A DNA stretch of 58,086 nt, from positions 1-58,086 of the forward strand of contig JBMNTV010000005.1 in the NCBI GenBank assembly GCA_050945915.1. Reading direction: 5' to 3'. Every line of letters begins with the position of its first letter. The stretch's first letter is position 1. Source of the DNA: CALNBC01 sp050945915 (GTDB lineage: Bacteria; Bacillota; Clostridia; Christensenellales; CALWSW01). A model generated the notes under the pieces. That model worked only from the letters and a program-made list of their open reading frames with translations. It ran no database searches and was not told the DNA's origin. Below, piece by piece: positions 40,446-48,709 of the stretch. The translations under genes and the position numbers were made by a program.

Positions 40446-41978
40446 TTAGGAGAGCTTTTTCAGCCCTTCCCCCCTGGCGGCATTTTCCAGTTCGCGGACG
40501 TCCGTCACCGGACGAATGGCATAATCCGCGATATGGCGACCGGCGTCTCGGGCGATGTAAACGCTTCTGCCCTTTTCCTCTGGCAGGACGGGCATATCCT
40601 CCATCGCACGGCTTTCGATGAATGTGGCCACGTCCGGATGCGTCTCGATGATAAAGCTCGCGATGCTGGTGTTTCTGAATTCGCGAAGCAACGAGCGTCG
40701 GATTTTCTGGGCCACGCTCTCCGCCGACAGCACCTTTCCCTCCCCGTGGCAGTACGGGCAGGGAGACTGGAGGGTTGCAGACAGCGGATTCCTGAGCTTT
40801 TTCCGGGTCATTTCCACAAGGCCCAGAGCAGTCATGCCTAAAACGTTCGACTTGGTGCGATCGTTTTTCAGGCATTCGCGCAGAAGTTCCACCAAGGCAT
40901 CCTTGTTTTCCTGGCTTTCCATGTCGATAAAATCGATGACGATGATTCCGCTGATATCCCGCAGGCGGAGCTGGCGCGCGATTTCCCGGGCAGCTTCGCA
41001 GTTGGTTTCAAACAGGGTTTGCTGAAGATTGTCGCTGCCGATGTACTTGCCGGTGTTGACGTCGATGGCCGTCAGCGCTTCGGTCTGGTCGATGACGATA
41101 TATGCGCCGTTTTTTAGCCGGACTTTGCGGGCAAGGAGCTTTTCCACCCGGGCGTCCACCTTGAAATGTTCGAAAATATCCTCGCTGCCATCGAAGAGCT
41201 GCACCCGGTCCACAAGATCCGGAGAAATGATCCCCGCGATGATCTTCACCCGTTCGTAATACTCCTCGTCATTGACGATCAGCGCAGAAACGTCCGGCGT
41301 GAAGGTGTCCCGAATCGTGCGGAAGACCAAAGGTTCCTCGCTGTGGATCATGCGCGGTGCGCGGACGATCCTGCCCCGGTTGGAAATGCGCTCCCAAAGC
41401 CGCGTCAAAAAAGTGAGTTCCGCCTGGAACTCCTCTTCCGTTTTTCCGACTGCGGCAGTCCGGACGATCACGCCCATATCCGCGGGCTTGATGCGCTCGA
41501 TGGTTTCGCGCAACCGGGTGCGCTCGGCTTCGTCCTCGATCCTTCTGGAAACGCCGATGTAATTCACGGTGGGCACCAGCACCAGGGTCCTTCCGGGAAG
41601 GGTGATGTTCATCGTCACCCTTGCGCCCTTCGTTCCCACCGGCTCTTTGACGACCTGCAGGATAATCTCCTGGCCCTGGTGGATCATATCGCCGATATTT
41701 TTCTCGAGCTTGTCGGACTGCTGACTGTCCGGAAAGTCGAAAACGGATTTGTCGGCATTGATGTCCCCAGCGTACAAAAAGGCGTTTTTTTCCAGTCCAA
41801 TATCCACAAAGGCTGCCTGCATACCTGGAAGAACATTCTGAACGCAGCCTTTATAGATGTTCCCCACCAGTCGTTCCTTGCCGGTCCGTTCGACGTAAAG
41901 CTCAACCAGTTCTCCATTCTCGAGCAATCCGACCCTCGTCTGGTGCGGGTTGATGTCTACGAGTATTTCCCGCTTCAA
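40446..41978 (-). CDS. rng: Ribonuclease E/G family protein
   Basis: An endoribonuclease for rRNA and mRNA processing. The 510-residue product has an S1 domain near residues 35-120 with a family start KREILVDINPHQTRVGLLENG, the DNase-I-like catalytic domain with metal-binding Asp in TAIDVNTGKY and GIIVIDFIDM, and the zinc link CPYCHGEG. The TTG at 41978 with AAGGAG 8 bases ahead matches the family start. It overlaps the upstream gene by 4 bases. Confidence 0.94.
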   Translation of the reverse strand: MKREILVDINPHQTRVGLLENGELVELYVERTGKERLVGNIYKGCVQNVLPGMQAAFVDIGLEKNAFLYAGDINADKSVFDFPDSQQSDKLEKNIGDMIHQGQEIILQVVKEPVGTKGARVTMNITLPGRTLVLVPTVNYIGVSRRIEDEAERTRLRETIERIKPADMGVIVRTAAVGKTEEEFQAELTFLTRLWERISNRGRIVRAPRMIHSEEPLVFRTIRDTFTPDVSALIVNDEEYYERVKIIAGIISPDLVDRVQLFDGSEDIFEHFKVDARVEKLLARKVRLKNGAYIVIDQTEALTAIDVNTGKYIGSDNLQQTLFETNCEAAREIARQLRLRDISGIIVIDFIDMESQENKDALVELLRECLKNDRTKSNVLGMTALGLVEMTRKKLRNPLSATLQSPCPYCHGEGKVLSAESVAQKIRRSLLREFRNTSIASFIIETHPDVATFIESRAMEDMPVLPEEKGRSVYIARDAGRHIADYAIRPVTDVRELENAARGEGLKKLS

Positions 41979-42673
41979 GCTTTGGGCTCCTTCCTGCCCC
42001 AAAGGGGCGTGCAACCAATTTTATCCGCCCAGAGTGCCAGGCGGCAGTATTCGGGTTCTTCCATGACTCCGAGGCGATCCGATAAGGCGTCAAACAGAAG
42101 CTTCGGATTGAGCGCCCCGGCGGGAGAGCAGTCGCAACGCACGAAAAAGCGGGCACGGCCGCCCTTTTCCAATGCGCGAAGTTCAAGGGAAAGCACCTGC
42201 TCTCGAAGATCCAGCTCCTTGACCCCTGCTTTCGTCTTCTTTTCCGCAAGAATCGGAGCTGAAAGCGCACTGTTGATGCGATTGCTTAACTCATCAAAGG
42301 TCAACTCCGGATTCACCGTTGCAGTGACCTCGTAATCCGCGGATTCGACCAGGGACATCAAGCCCGGATAATTGTCCGCCACCTGGTGAGCGGAAATGAG
42401 GGCCAAAGACGGCGGAAGCTCGCCGGCCATTCTTTCTTCAAATTCGGCGGTGGAGACATCTTCTGCTATGGCGACGTCCATCACCTCGCCCAGGCTGGTA
42501 AAACCAAGGCTCAAGGCAGAAGCAAAGGAAAGCACCGGATGGGGGTTGAACCCCATGGAGTACCGGATGGGCAGCTCGCTCCTTCTGAGCGCACGCTGAA
42601 CCGCCCGCTGCAGGTCAAGATGGGAAATGTACCTCGCCCCGCCGGTTTTTTTAAACACTGCAATAATTCGCAT
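41975..42673 (-). CDS. TIGR03936/DUF2344 radical-SAM-linked protein
   Basis: A 232-residue protein of the family encoded beside TIGR03960 radical SAM proteins. It begins MRIIAVFKKTGGARYISHLDL and shows IRYSMGFNPHPVLSFASALSLG. The reaction is unknown. The ATG at 42673 lies inside the end of the upstream gene (22-base overlap), and the stop overlaps the rng start; all three genes appear translationally coupled. Confidence 0.94.
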   Translation of the reverse strand: MRIIAVFKKTGGARYISHLDLQRAVQRALRRSELPIRYSMGFNPHPVLSFASALSLGFTSLGEVMDVAIAEDVSTAEFEERMAGELPPSLALISAHQVADNYPGLMSLVESADYEVTATVNPELTFDELSNRINSALSAPILAEKKTKAGVKELDLREQVLSLELRALEKGGRARFFVRCDCSPAGALNPKLLFDALSDRLGVMEEPEYCRLALWADKIGCTPLWGRKEPKA

Positions 42674-44495
42674 AGCTCTCTCTATCGAAGCAGCCGTTGC
42701 AACCCTGGCGGCAATCCCTGGTTCGCGCGGCGCACAGCGCTTTCTTGTATTCGTTCTGAAGGTATTCTTCTCGGACCCGGGTGTCGATGTGGCCCCAGGG
42801 CCATTTCTCGTCCAGCGGGCGCTGCCTGTAGGCATAAAAGCCCAGATCCACCCCTGCTTCTTCAAAGGCGCTCAGCCAGCGCTCATAGTCGAAGCAGTCG
42901 CTCCAGGAATCAAACCTGCAGCCTTTTTTGAAGGCGATCTCCAACACTTCGGCAAGCCTCCTGTCCCCCCGGGCAAAGGCGGCCTCCAAAGAGGAAAGCT
43001 CGGAATCGTGATAGTTGAACTCCACGCCCTTGACTTCTCTCAGCTTTTCGCGCAGATATTTCTGTTTTGCCCGGAACTCTTCCACGGTGCACTGGGGCAC
43101 GTACTGGAAGGGCGTGCAGGGCTTGGGCACAAAGGCGGATGCGCTGACGGTGATCCGCAGCCCCTTTGCCCTCCGTTCCTTGGGAACAGAGAAATAAGCG
43201 GTGCGCACTTTTGCCGCAAGGTCGGCGATTCCGTCCAGATCCTCGTTGGTCTCTGTGGGCAGGCCGATCATGAAGTACAGCTTGACGGCGTTCCAACCCG
43301 ATGCAAAAGCGTCCGTGACCGAGCGGGTCAAATCCTCCTCCGTCACGCCCTTGTTGATCACATCCCGAAGTCGCTGGGTTCCAGCTTCGGGGGCGAAGGT
43401 CAGGCTGGTCTTTTTGCCGGAAGACAGCTCGTCCGCATATTTTTTGGCAAAGGAGTCGATGCGCAAAGAAGGCAGCGAAAGGGAGACCTTCTCGTTTTTG
43501 AACATGGTGACGAGCTCCTCGATCAGCTCCGTCAGGCAGGGGTAATCCCCGGAGCTCAAGGAGGAAAGGGACATTTCCTCGTATCCCGTATTGTCCACCA
43601 ACGTGCGGGCCAGCTCTTTCAGCTTTTCCACCGAGCGCTCCCGCACAGGGCGGTACAAGAATCCCGCCTGGCAGAACCTGCACCCGCGGGTGCAGCCGCG
43701 GAACAGTTCCAGCATGATGCGGTCGTGGACGATCCCCATATAAGGGACGATCATTTCCGTCAAATTGAAGGTGTTTTCCAGATCCTTCACGATGCGGCGG
43801 CGGATTTTTTGCGGAAACCCCGGTTCGACCTCCATGCGGTCGAAGGTTCCGTCCTCGTGGTAGACCGGGCGATAGAATTTGGGGACGTACACGCCTTCGA
43901 TCTGCGCCGCTTTGCGCAGAAAATGCTCCTTCCCTTTCCCCTCCCGCTTGCAGGCGGCGTAGCAGTCCAGCACTTCCCCCACCACCTCTTCGCCGTCGCC
44001 GATCATAAAAAGGTCGGCAAAGGGCGCCAAGGGCTCGGGGTTGCAGGCGCAGGGACCGCCAAAGGCGACAAGGGGCATGTCCTCCGGGCGATCCTCTGCC
44101 CGCAAGGGGATTCCAGAGAGATCCAACATGTTCAGAATGTTGGTATAGCTCATCTCATACTGAAGGGTGAAGCCGAGAAAATCGAACTCCTTGAGCGGCG
44201 TTCTGCTTTCGAGGGAAAAAAGCGGGACGCCCTCTTTCCTCATGGATTCCTCCATGTCCACCCAGGGGGCGAAGGCGCGCTCGCACCAGGAATCCTCCCT
44301 GGCGTTGATCAGGGAATAGAGGATTTTTGAGCCGAGATGGGACATCCCGACCTCGTATACATCGGGAAAACACATGCAAAAGCGGACGTCGACCTTTGTC
44401 GCGTCCTTGATGACAGCGCCAAGCTCCCCGCCCGAATACCGGGCAGGTTTTTCCACCAGGCGGAGTAGATGCTCCGCCTTTGCATACATATCCAA
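42651..44495 (-). CDS. TIGR03960 family B12-binding-type radical SAM protein
   Basis: A 614-residue radical SAM protein with an N-terminal domain like the B12-binding fold (FPDVYEVGMSHLGSKILY; FGGPCACNPEPLAPF), the cluster motif CTRGCRFCQAG near residue 270, and a C-terminal region with a Cys-rich end (CRQGCNGCF). The substrate is unknown. It forms a conserved neighbourhood with DUF2344, rng and the L21-L27 operon, hinting at RNA or ribosome modification. Confidence 0.95.
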   Translation of the reverse strand: MDMYAKAEHLLRLVEKPARYSGGELGAVIKDATKVDVRFCMCFPDVYEVGMSHLGSKILYSLINAREDSWCERAFAPWVDMEESMRKEGVPLFSLESRTPLKEFDFLGFTLQYEMSYTNILNMLDLSGIPLRAEDRPEDMPLVAFGGPCACNPEPLAPFADLFMIGDGEEVVGEVLDCYAACKREGKGKEHFLRKAAQIEGVYVPKFYRPVYHEDGTFDRMEVEPGFPQKIRRRIVKDLENTFNLTEMIVPYMGIVHDRIMLELFRGCTRGCRFCQAGFLYRPVRERSVEKLKELARTLVDNTGYEEMSLSSLSSGDYPCLTELIEELVTMFKNEKVSLSLPSLRIDSFAKKYADELSSGKKTSLTFAPEAGTQRLRDVINKGVTEEDLTRSVTDAFASGWNAVKLYFMIGLPTETNEDLDGIADLAAKVRTAYFSVPKERRAKGLRITVSASAFVPKPCTPFQYVPQCTVEEFRAKQKYLREKLREVKGVEFNYHDSELSSLEAAFARGDRRLAEVLEIAFKKGCRFDSWSDCFDYERWLSAFEEAGVDLGFYAYRQRPLDEKWPWGHIDTRVREEYLQNEYKKALCAARTRDCRQGCNGCFDRESYANYCSV

Positions 44496-44533
44496 ATCAG
44501 AACTCCTTCAAATCAATCTATCAAAAATTTTAT

Positions 44534-45391
44534 TTATTTCCTTATCAGCATTAGCAGCTCGCCCAGGGTCACGCCCGGTCCCCACTCGATCATCCCCTGC
44601 AGCAGGTCCCCTTCCGTCAGTGTTCCCATGTATCGAAAGGAGCGGTCCACCACCGCAACCAGGCTTGCGCCGCGCAACCGGGAAATGGCGGCGCGCACCG
44701 GCAAATCGGCCACAACAGCAACGGGAAACAGCCGCATCGAGCCCCGTTGGGCCAGGGCGTTGCCGCGGAGCACCACCGCCGTCATGGGCGGGGAAAGCTC
44801 CCGCCTTGCAGAAAACGCTCCGATCAGCAAAAACACTGCCATGACGATCAGCGTAATGCTCACGTCCGGCCAGCCGACGAGCCCCGCAGCGCCTAATATC
44901 AGGGCGCAAATGATGCCAAGCCCGCAGGCGATGCGCATCGCCGTCCTTTCCGAAAAAACGATGCTCAGCGTCGCTTTGAGCATCCTTCCGCCGTCCAGGG
45001 GCAGCGCCGGGATCAGGTTGATGGCGCAAAGGAACAGCGAAGAAGCAGCGAATGCGCTCAAAAATTCCGCCTGGGGAACAAAGTGCATGACTCCTGCGGC
45101 GACGGTGGCGGCAAGCAGACTGGCCGCCGGACCGGTAAGGGCGATGAAGAACTCCGTGGTCCGGTCGGTGAGCGGCCGGGCCATGCGGATGGCGGCTCCG
45201 AAGGGGTAAACGTCCAGTTCCGCCAGGGGCTCCTTCATATATCTTGCGGCAAAAATATGGCCGCATTCATGCACGACCACCGCCGCAATGGGGGAAAGCA
45301 TGTCCTTTCCGGACCACAGGACCGCGGCGGGGATCAACAACAGCAGGAGGAAGGAAATATGGACGGGCGCGCCAAAGAGCGTGAACCGCAT
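44534..45391 (-). CDS. spoIVFB: Site-2 protease SpoIVFB homologue (M50)
   Basis: An intramembrane zinc protease; in Bacillus SpoIVFB cleaves pro-sigma-K in the mother cell. The 285-residue protein has the HECGH zinc motif at 41-45, the second site motif NLIPALPLDGGR, about six membrane segments and a CBS-like C-terminal region (about 225-285). Its ATG shares the A of the upstream TAA (TAATG), so it is coupled to the gene before it. The sporulation role is inferred from the pairing. Confidence 0.9.
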   Translation of the reverse strand: MRFTLFGAPVHISFLLLLLIPAAVLWSGKDMLSPIAAVVVHECGHIFAARYMKEPLAELDVYPFGAAIRMARPLTDRTTEFFIALTGPAASLLAATVAAGVMHFVPQAEFLSAFAASSLFLCAINLIPALPLDGGRMLKATLSIVFSERTAMRIACGLGIICALILGAAGLVGWPDVSITLIVMAVFLLIGAFSARRELSPPMTAVVLRGNALAQRGSMRLFPVAVVADLPVRAAISRLRGASLVAVVDRSFRYMGTLTEGDLLQGMIEWGPGVTLGELLMLIRK

Positions 45392-46035
45392 TATTTTGAC
45401 GAAAGCCCCATCAACGGCAGGGGATCTTCCGCCACCCCAAGGCGTTGATAGGAAAACATCACCCGGCCGGATGGCGAAACTGCCAAAGCGTCCCCCGCAG
45501 AAACAGGCTGGTTCACCTCCACCACAGGTTCTCCAAGACAAGTGTATATCGCCACAGCGCCGTTTTCAAGGGTCAGCTCCACCCTGCCGCCGTCATCCCC
45601 GAAGACTACTTGGGTGACCACCCCGTCCGCACAGGCATAAACGTCGCACCCGGCGTACCCGAAAAACTCCACCCACTCGCCGGTGGATTGGAAGGTCGCC
45701 ACAACCTCGCCTTTGACGGGAGGGTCCAGTTCGTGGTTTGGAAGGAAAACCCCGGCGAACTGTTCGCAAAGATAGACCAGCCTTCCGAGGATATCGTCCG
45801 TGACGGAATGGCCGTCAGAGCCGGTCATGGTGGCGACAAAGGGTTCTTCCATAAAGGCGACGGAGAGTAGCAGCGCGCAGCAGAGCATCAGCGTGCATAC
45901 CCCCAAAAGGGCGGAACCGCCGGATCGCCGTTTTTTGGCGCCCTGACTCGTCCGGGCGGCGACAATCCTTCTGCTCGGCCGTCTGGCGGAGGTTCTGGAT
46001 GTGAATTCCGTGGTGTTCAGCTGCTCAAGGGACAT
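45391..46035 (-). CDS. spoIVFA: SpoIVFA-like protein with degenerate M23 domain
   Basis: A 214-residue bitopic protein: basic N terminus, one membrane helix (ALLGVCTLMLCCALLLSVAFM), then a C-terminal LytM/M23-like domain (about 105-210; GEVVATFQS, GCDVYACADGVVTQV, VNQPVSAGDALAV). The zinc-binding His residues of active M23 enzymes are not present. This is the SpoIVFA pattern, where the domain regulates SpoIVFB. Pairing with the following gene by TAATG supports it. Confidence 0.87.
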   Translation of the reverse strand: MSLEQLNTTEFTSRTSARRPSRRIVAARTSQGAKKRRSGGSALLGVCTLMLCCALLLSVAFMEEPFVATMTGSDGHSVTDDILGRLVYLCEQFAGVFLPNHELDPPVKGEVVATFQSTGEWVEFFGYAGCDVYACADGVVTQVVFGDDGGRVELTLENGAVAIYTCLGEPVVEVNQPVSAGDALAVSPSGRVMFSYQRLGVAEDPLPLMGLSSK

Positions 46036-46088
46036 AACAAGCCCTCCTTTGGGAGTGTCTTGTTATGTATATGCGCGCAAATCTAAGT

Positions 46089-47291
46089 TTAAGCAGGCGT
46101 AATGGGCGCCATGCGCACCGGGGTCTTGTATTTTTGCTGCCGATGCGCCCACACATTGATGACAAAGCCGTAAGAGATCATGTTCGCAAGCATGTTGGAT
46201 CCCCCATAGCTGACGAAGGGCAGCGGGATTCCCGTGATGGGCATTAAGCCGATGAGCATGCCGATGTTTTCAAAGATATGGGCGAGCATCATGCTGGCCA
46301 CGCCGGCGCAGAGGAGCATTCCAAAATGATCCCTGGACTTTTGGGCGACAAACAGCGTTCTGACGATCAGAGCGAAATAAATCAGAATGAGCAGCACCCC
46401 GCCGGCAAACCCCATCGCCTCCACCAAAGACGCGAAGATATAGTCCGTATGCTTTTCCGGCAGATAGCCCAGCTGCGTGATGGAGCCTTCGCTCAAAAGC
46501 CCCTTGCCAAAGGCGCCGCCGGACCGGATGACTTCCTGACCGATGGTAAAGTGGTACGCTTCGTCCAAAACATTGGAACTCGGGTTCAGGAAGGTCAATA
46601 TTCGCTGCTTTTGGTCGTCGTTCAGAACGAAGTAATAGGCCAAGGGCATGGCCACCAGCGCCGAAACCCCGGTGACGGCAATCACGCGCCAGCTCATCCT
46701 GGCAGCAAAGAGGATGCCCGCCAGGATGCAAAGATACACCACGGCGGTACCCCAGTCCGGCTGCCATGCGATGAGCGTCACGGGCACGGCGGTTACCCCA
46801 ATGGCGATCAAGATGTCTTTAAAGCCTTTTATTCTGCCGTCGTTCCTGTCCATCGAATCGCCGCACAGCTTTGCGAGGATGATGATCAGCACGATTTTGC
46901 CGAGCTCGCTGGGCTGGAATGCGCGGGTGGAGCTGATGGAAAACCAGCCGCTCACGCCCCGGGTGCTTCCGCCGAAGAGTTTGACGGCAACCAGCAGAAC
47001 GAGAATCCCCAGATAGGCGAGCTTTGCCAAATCGCCCACCACCTGGTAATCCATCCTGGTGATGAGAAAAATGCAGAACAACCCAAGCCCGCACCACGCA
47101 AGCTGCAACATGGGGTAGTACAGATTCAGGCTGGACAGTTTGGCAAACAGGGTCATATCGCCGGTGGTCGGTTCGGCGAGGCAACTCGCCATGGTGATGA
47201 TGCCAAAGGCCACCAGGGCGAGGATCAAGGCAATCGTCAGATGGTCGGTTTTCTTGACCATCTTTTGTGTCCGCTTATCTTTTGATCTCAT
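46089..47291 (-). CDS. rodA: RodA/FtsW/SpoVE family peptidoglycan polymerase
   Basis: A SEDS-family glycosyltransferase of about ten membrane helices and 400 residues that polymerises lipid II. Family motifs are visible: GGSTRGVSGWF, FQPSELGKI, WQPDWGTA, and the end PFVSYGGSNMLANM. RodA is preferred over FtsW by the short N terminus and general motif pattern, but SpoVE cannot be excluded because the next genes are sporulation genes. It is 53 bases upstream of spoIVFA. Confidence 0.92.
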   Translation of the reverse strand: MRSKDKRTQKMVKKTDHLTIALILALVAFGIITMASCLAEPTTGDMTLFAKLSSLNLYYPMLQLAWCGLGLFCIFLITRMDYQVVGDLAKLAYLGILVLLVAVKLFGGSTRGVSGWFSISSTRAFQPSELGKIVLIIILAKLCGDSMDRNDGRIKGFKDILIAIGVTAVPVTLIAWQPDWGTAVVYLCILAGILFAARMSWRVIAVTGVSALVAMPLAYYFVLNDDQKQRILTFLNPSSNVLDEAYHFTIGQEVIRSGGAFGKGLLSEGSITQLGYLPEKHTDYIFASLVEAMGFAGGVLLILIYFALIVRTLFVAQKSRDHFGMLLCAGVASMMLAHIFENIGMLIGLMPITGIPLPFVSYGGSNMLANMISYGFVINVWAHRQQKYKTPVRMAPITPA

Positions 47292-47292
47292 C

Positions 47293-48408
47293 TTACATAC
47301 CGAACCATGTCTTGACTTCCTCCACGATGGAGGCGTACTTCTCGATGTCCTTGCGCCGGATGATCGGCGCGTTCACCCGGGTGCTTGCCTGCACGTCTGA
47401 CCCGTTGAGGATGCTGTCCAGCACCATGGTGGCCTGGGCGGCGCAGGTGTAAAACGGGCGGGCAATCAGGCAAAGAATTTTGCTGCTGCCCACAAGGGAA
47501 AGATTCTCATCCGTATAGTCCAGCGCCATGATCGCCGGGTTGATCTTAAAATTGTATTGCTTTTCCGCGGCGACCTCCGCATTGTACCACGCTGTGGATG
47601 CCATCGGGGAAAGGGCGAGGATTCCGACGACGTTCCTGTGACTTTCGTCTTTCAGGTATTCCTTTGCCGCGGCTTCGGTCTCCGCCCTTGTGGCCAGAAT
47701 CGGCATGTCCGTCAGGGTATATTGGGGGTAAGACGCGCTGATCGCGGCCTGGAAGGCGTCCACAATATCCTGATGCGCGCCTTCTTCGCGGGCGATGAAG
47801 ATGGTGCCTTCCTTGTTGCCGCGGCTGATGGCGGTTTCGCACATCGTCCGCGCGGCTTCGGCGCAATAATCGGCCGGGTCCGCATAGAGTACGGAATCAG
47901 CGTCGATGCTGAAGGAAGTCAAACTGCCCTCTGCCATCGCCGCGACGACGGGAAGCCCCTTCATTTTGGCGTATTTCGCGGCATTGGCAAGCTCTTGGGA
48001 ATCCGTCCAGATCACAAGGCCTGCACAGCCGTCGGAAATGGCCCTGTCCACCTGATCCACTGCGGAAACGCCTGCCGAAACTGTATACATCCTCGAAGGG
48101 TAGTTGAGGTTTTCGGCGGTGCGCAAAAAGCCATGCATGGCGCTGCGGGTCAGCAGCGCGCCATCGTCCAAGACGATGAAGCCAATGGTCTGTTTCCGCG
48201 GTTTGTCTGAACCGTTTTCCTCGTCAGGCTGCGGGGACTCCAAAGAATCCACCAAAACCTCGTCTGTTTCTTCAGGCAACGGCTCGGAAGGAGCGGGGGC
48301 TTCCTCCTCCACCTCTTTGATGGAAGTTGGGGCTGAACAGCCCAAAAACGCGGCAAGCATCAAAATAACTGCAAGCAAAGCTGCTGTCAGGCTGGCGCGT
48401 GATTTCAT
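47293..48408 (-). CDS. Periplasmic-binding-protein-like lipoprotein (family 1 fold)
   Basis: A 371-residue protein with a lipoprotein signal (FLGCSAP), an acidic Pro/Glu linker (about 35-70) and a two-lobed sugar-binding-protein-like domain: TIGFIVLDDGALLTRSAMHGFLRTAE, then GCAGLVIWTDSQ and VVGILALSPMAS. No permease or ATPase gene is adjacent; instead it precedes rodA by one base. It may sense a sugar or wall fragment, which is inference. CCGGAGG precedes the ATG at 48408. Confidence 0.88.
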   Translation of the reverse strand: MKSRASLTAALLAVILMLAAFLGCSAPTSIKEVEEEAPAPSEPLPEETDEVLVDSLESPQPDEENGSDKPRKQTIGFIVLDDGALLTRSAMHGFLRTAENLNYPSRMYTVSAGVSAVDQVDRAISDGCAGLVIWTDSQELANAAKYAKMKGLPVVAAMAEGSLTSFSIDADSVLYADPADYCAEAARTMCETAISRGNKEGTIFIAREEGAHQDIVDAFQAAISASYPQYTLTDMPILATRAETEAAAKEYLKDESHRNVVGILALSPMASTAWYNAEVAAEKQYNFKINPAIMALDYTDENLSLVGSSKILCLIARPFYTCAAQATMVLDSILNGSDVQASTRVNAPIIRRKDIEKYASIVEEVKTWFGM

Positions 48409-48461
48409 AGGAACCTCCGGATTGCTCAATGCTTATGCATACGGAGCATTTGATACGTTTT

Positions 48462-48490
48462 ATCTTATCGCATCCTGCGCGGCCTGTCAT
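48462..48490 (-). promoter_or_regulatory. Promoter of the lipoprotein-rodA-spoIVFA-spoIVFB set
   Basis: On the minus strand ATGACA (48485-48490) and TAAGAT (48462-48467) are 17 bases apart, about 54 bases before the lipoprotein start. Confidence 0.55.
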
Positions 48491-48709
48491 CCTTGCCAGG
48501 CAGACAATTACCGGAAACGGGCGTTAGTTTACAAAAAGTTCGCAGAGCCCAACCCGTTTCGGCACTGTCCTTTCTGCTCAGTCGCGCAAAGCTCCATCTC
48601 GCCCCTTTTTGCCGGTTTTCGCCCGCAAGATCGGGTTCCAGAGCCTTACTGATGAAGCGCGGGATGCCGATGGGTGCGGCAGGACGCGGGTAACTTGACC
48701 AAAAGGCGG

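Noticed and set aside
45392..45541. 50-residue N-terminal extension of SpoIVFB
   Set aside because: It overlaps spoIVFA coding sequence and has no homology; the TAATG junction fixes the start at 45391.
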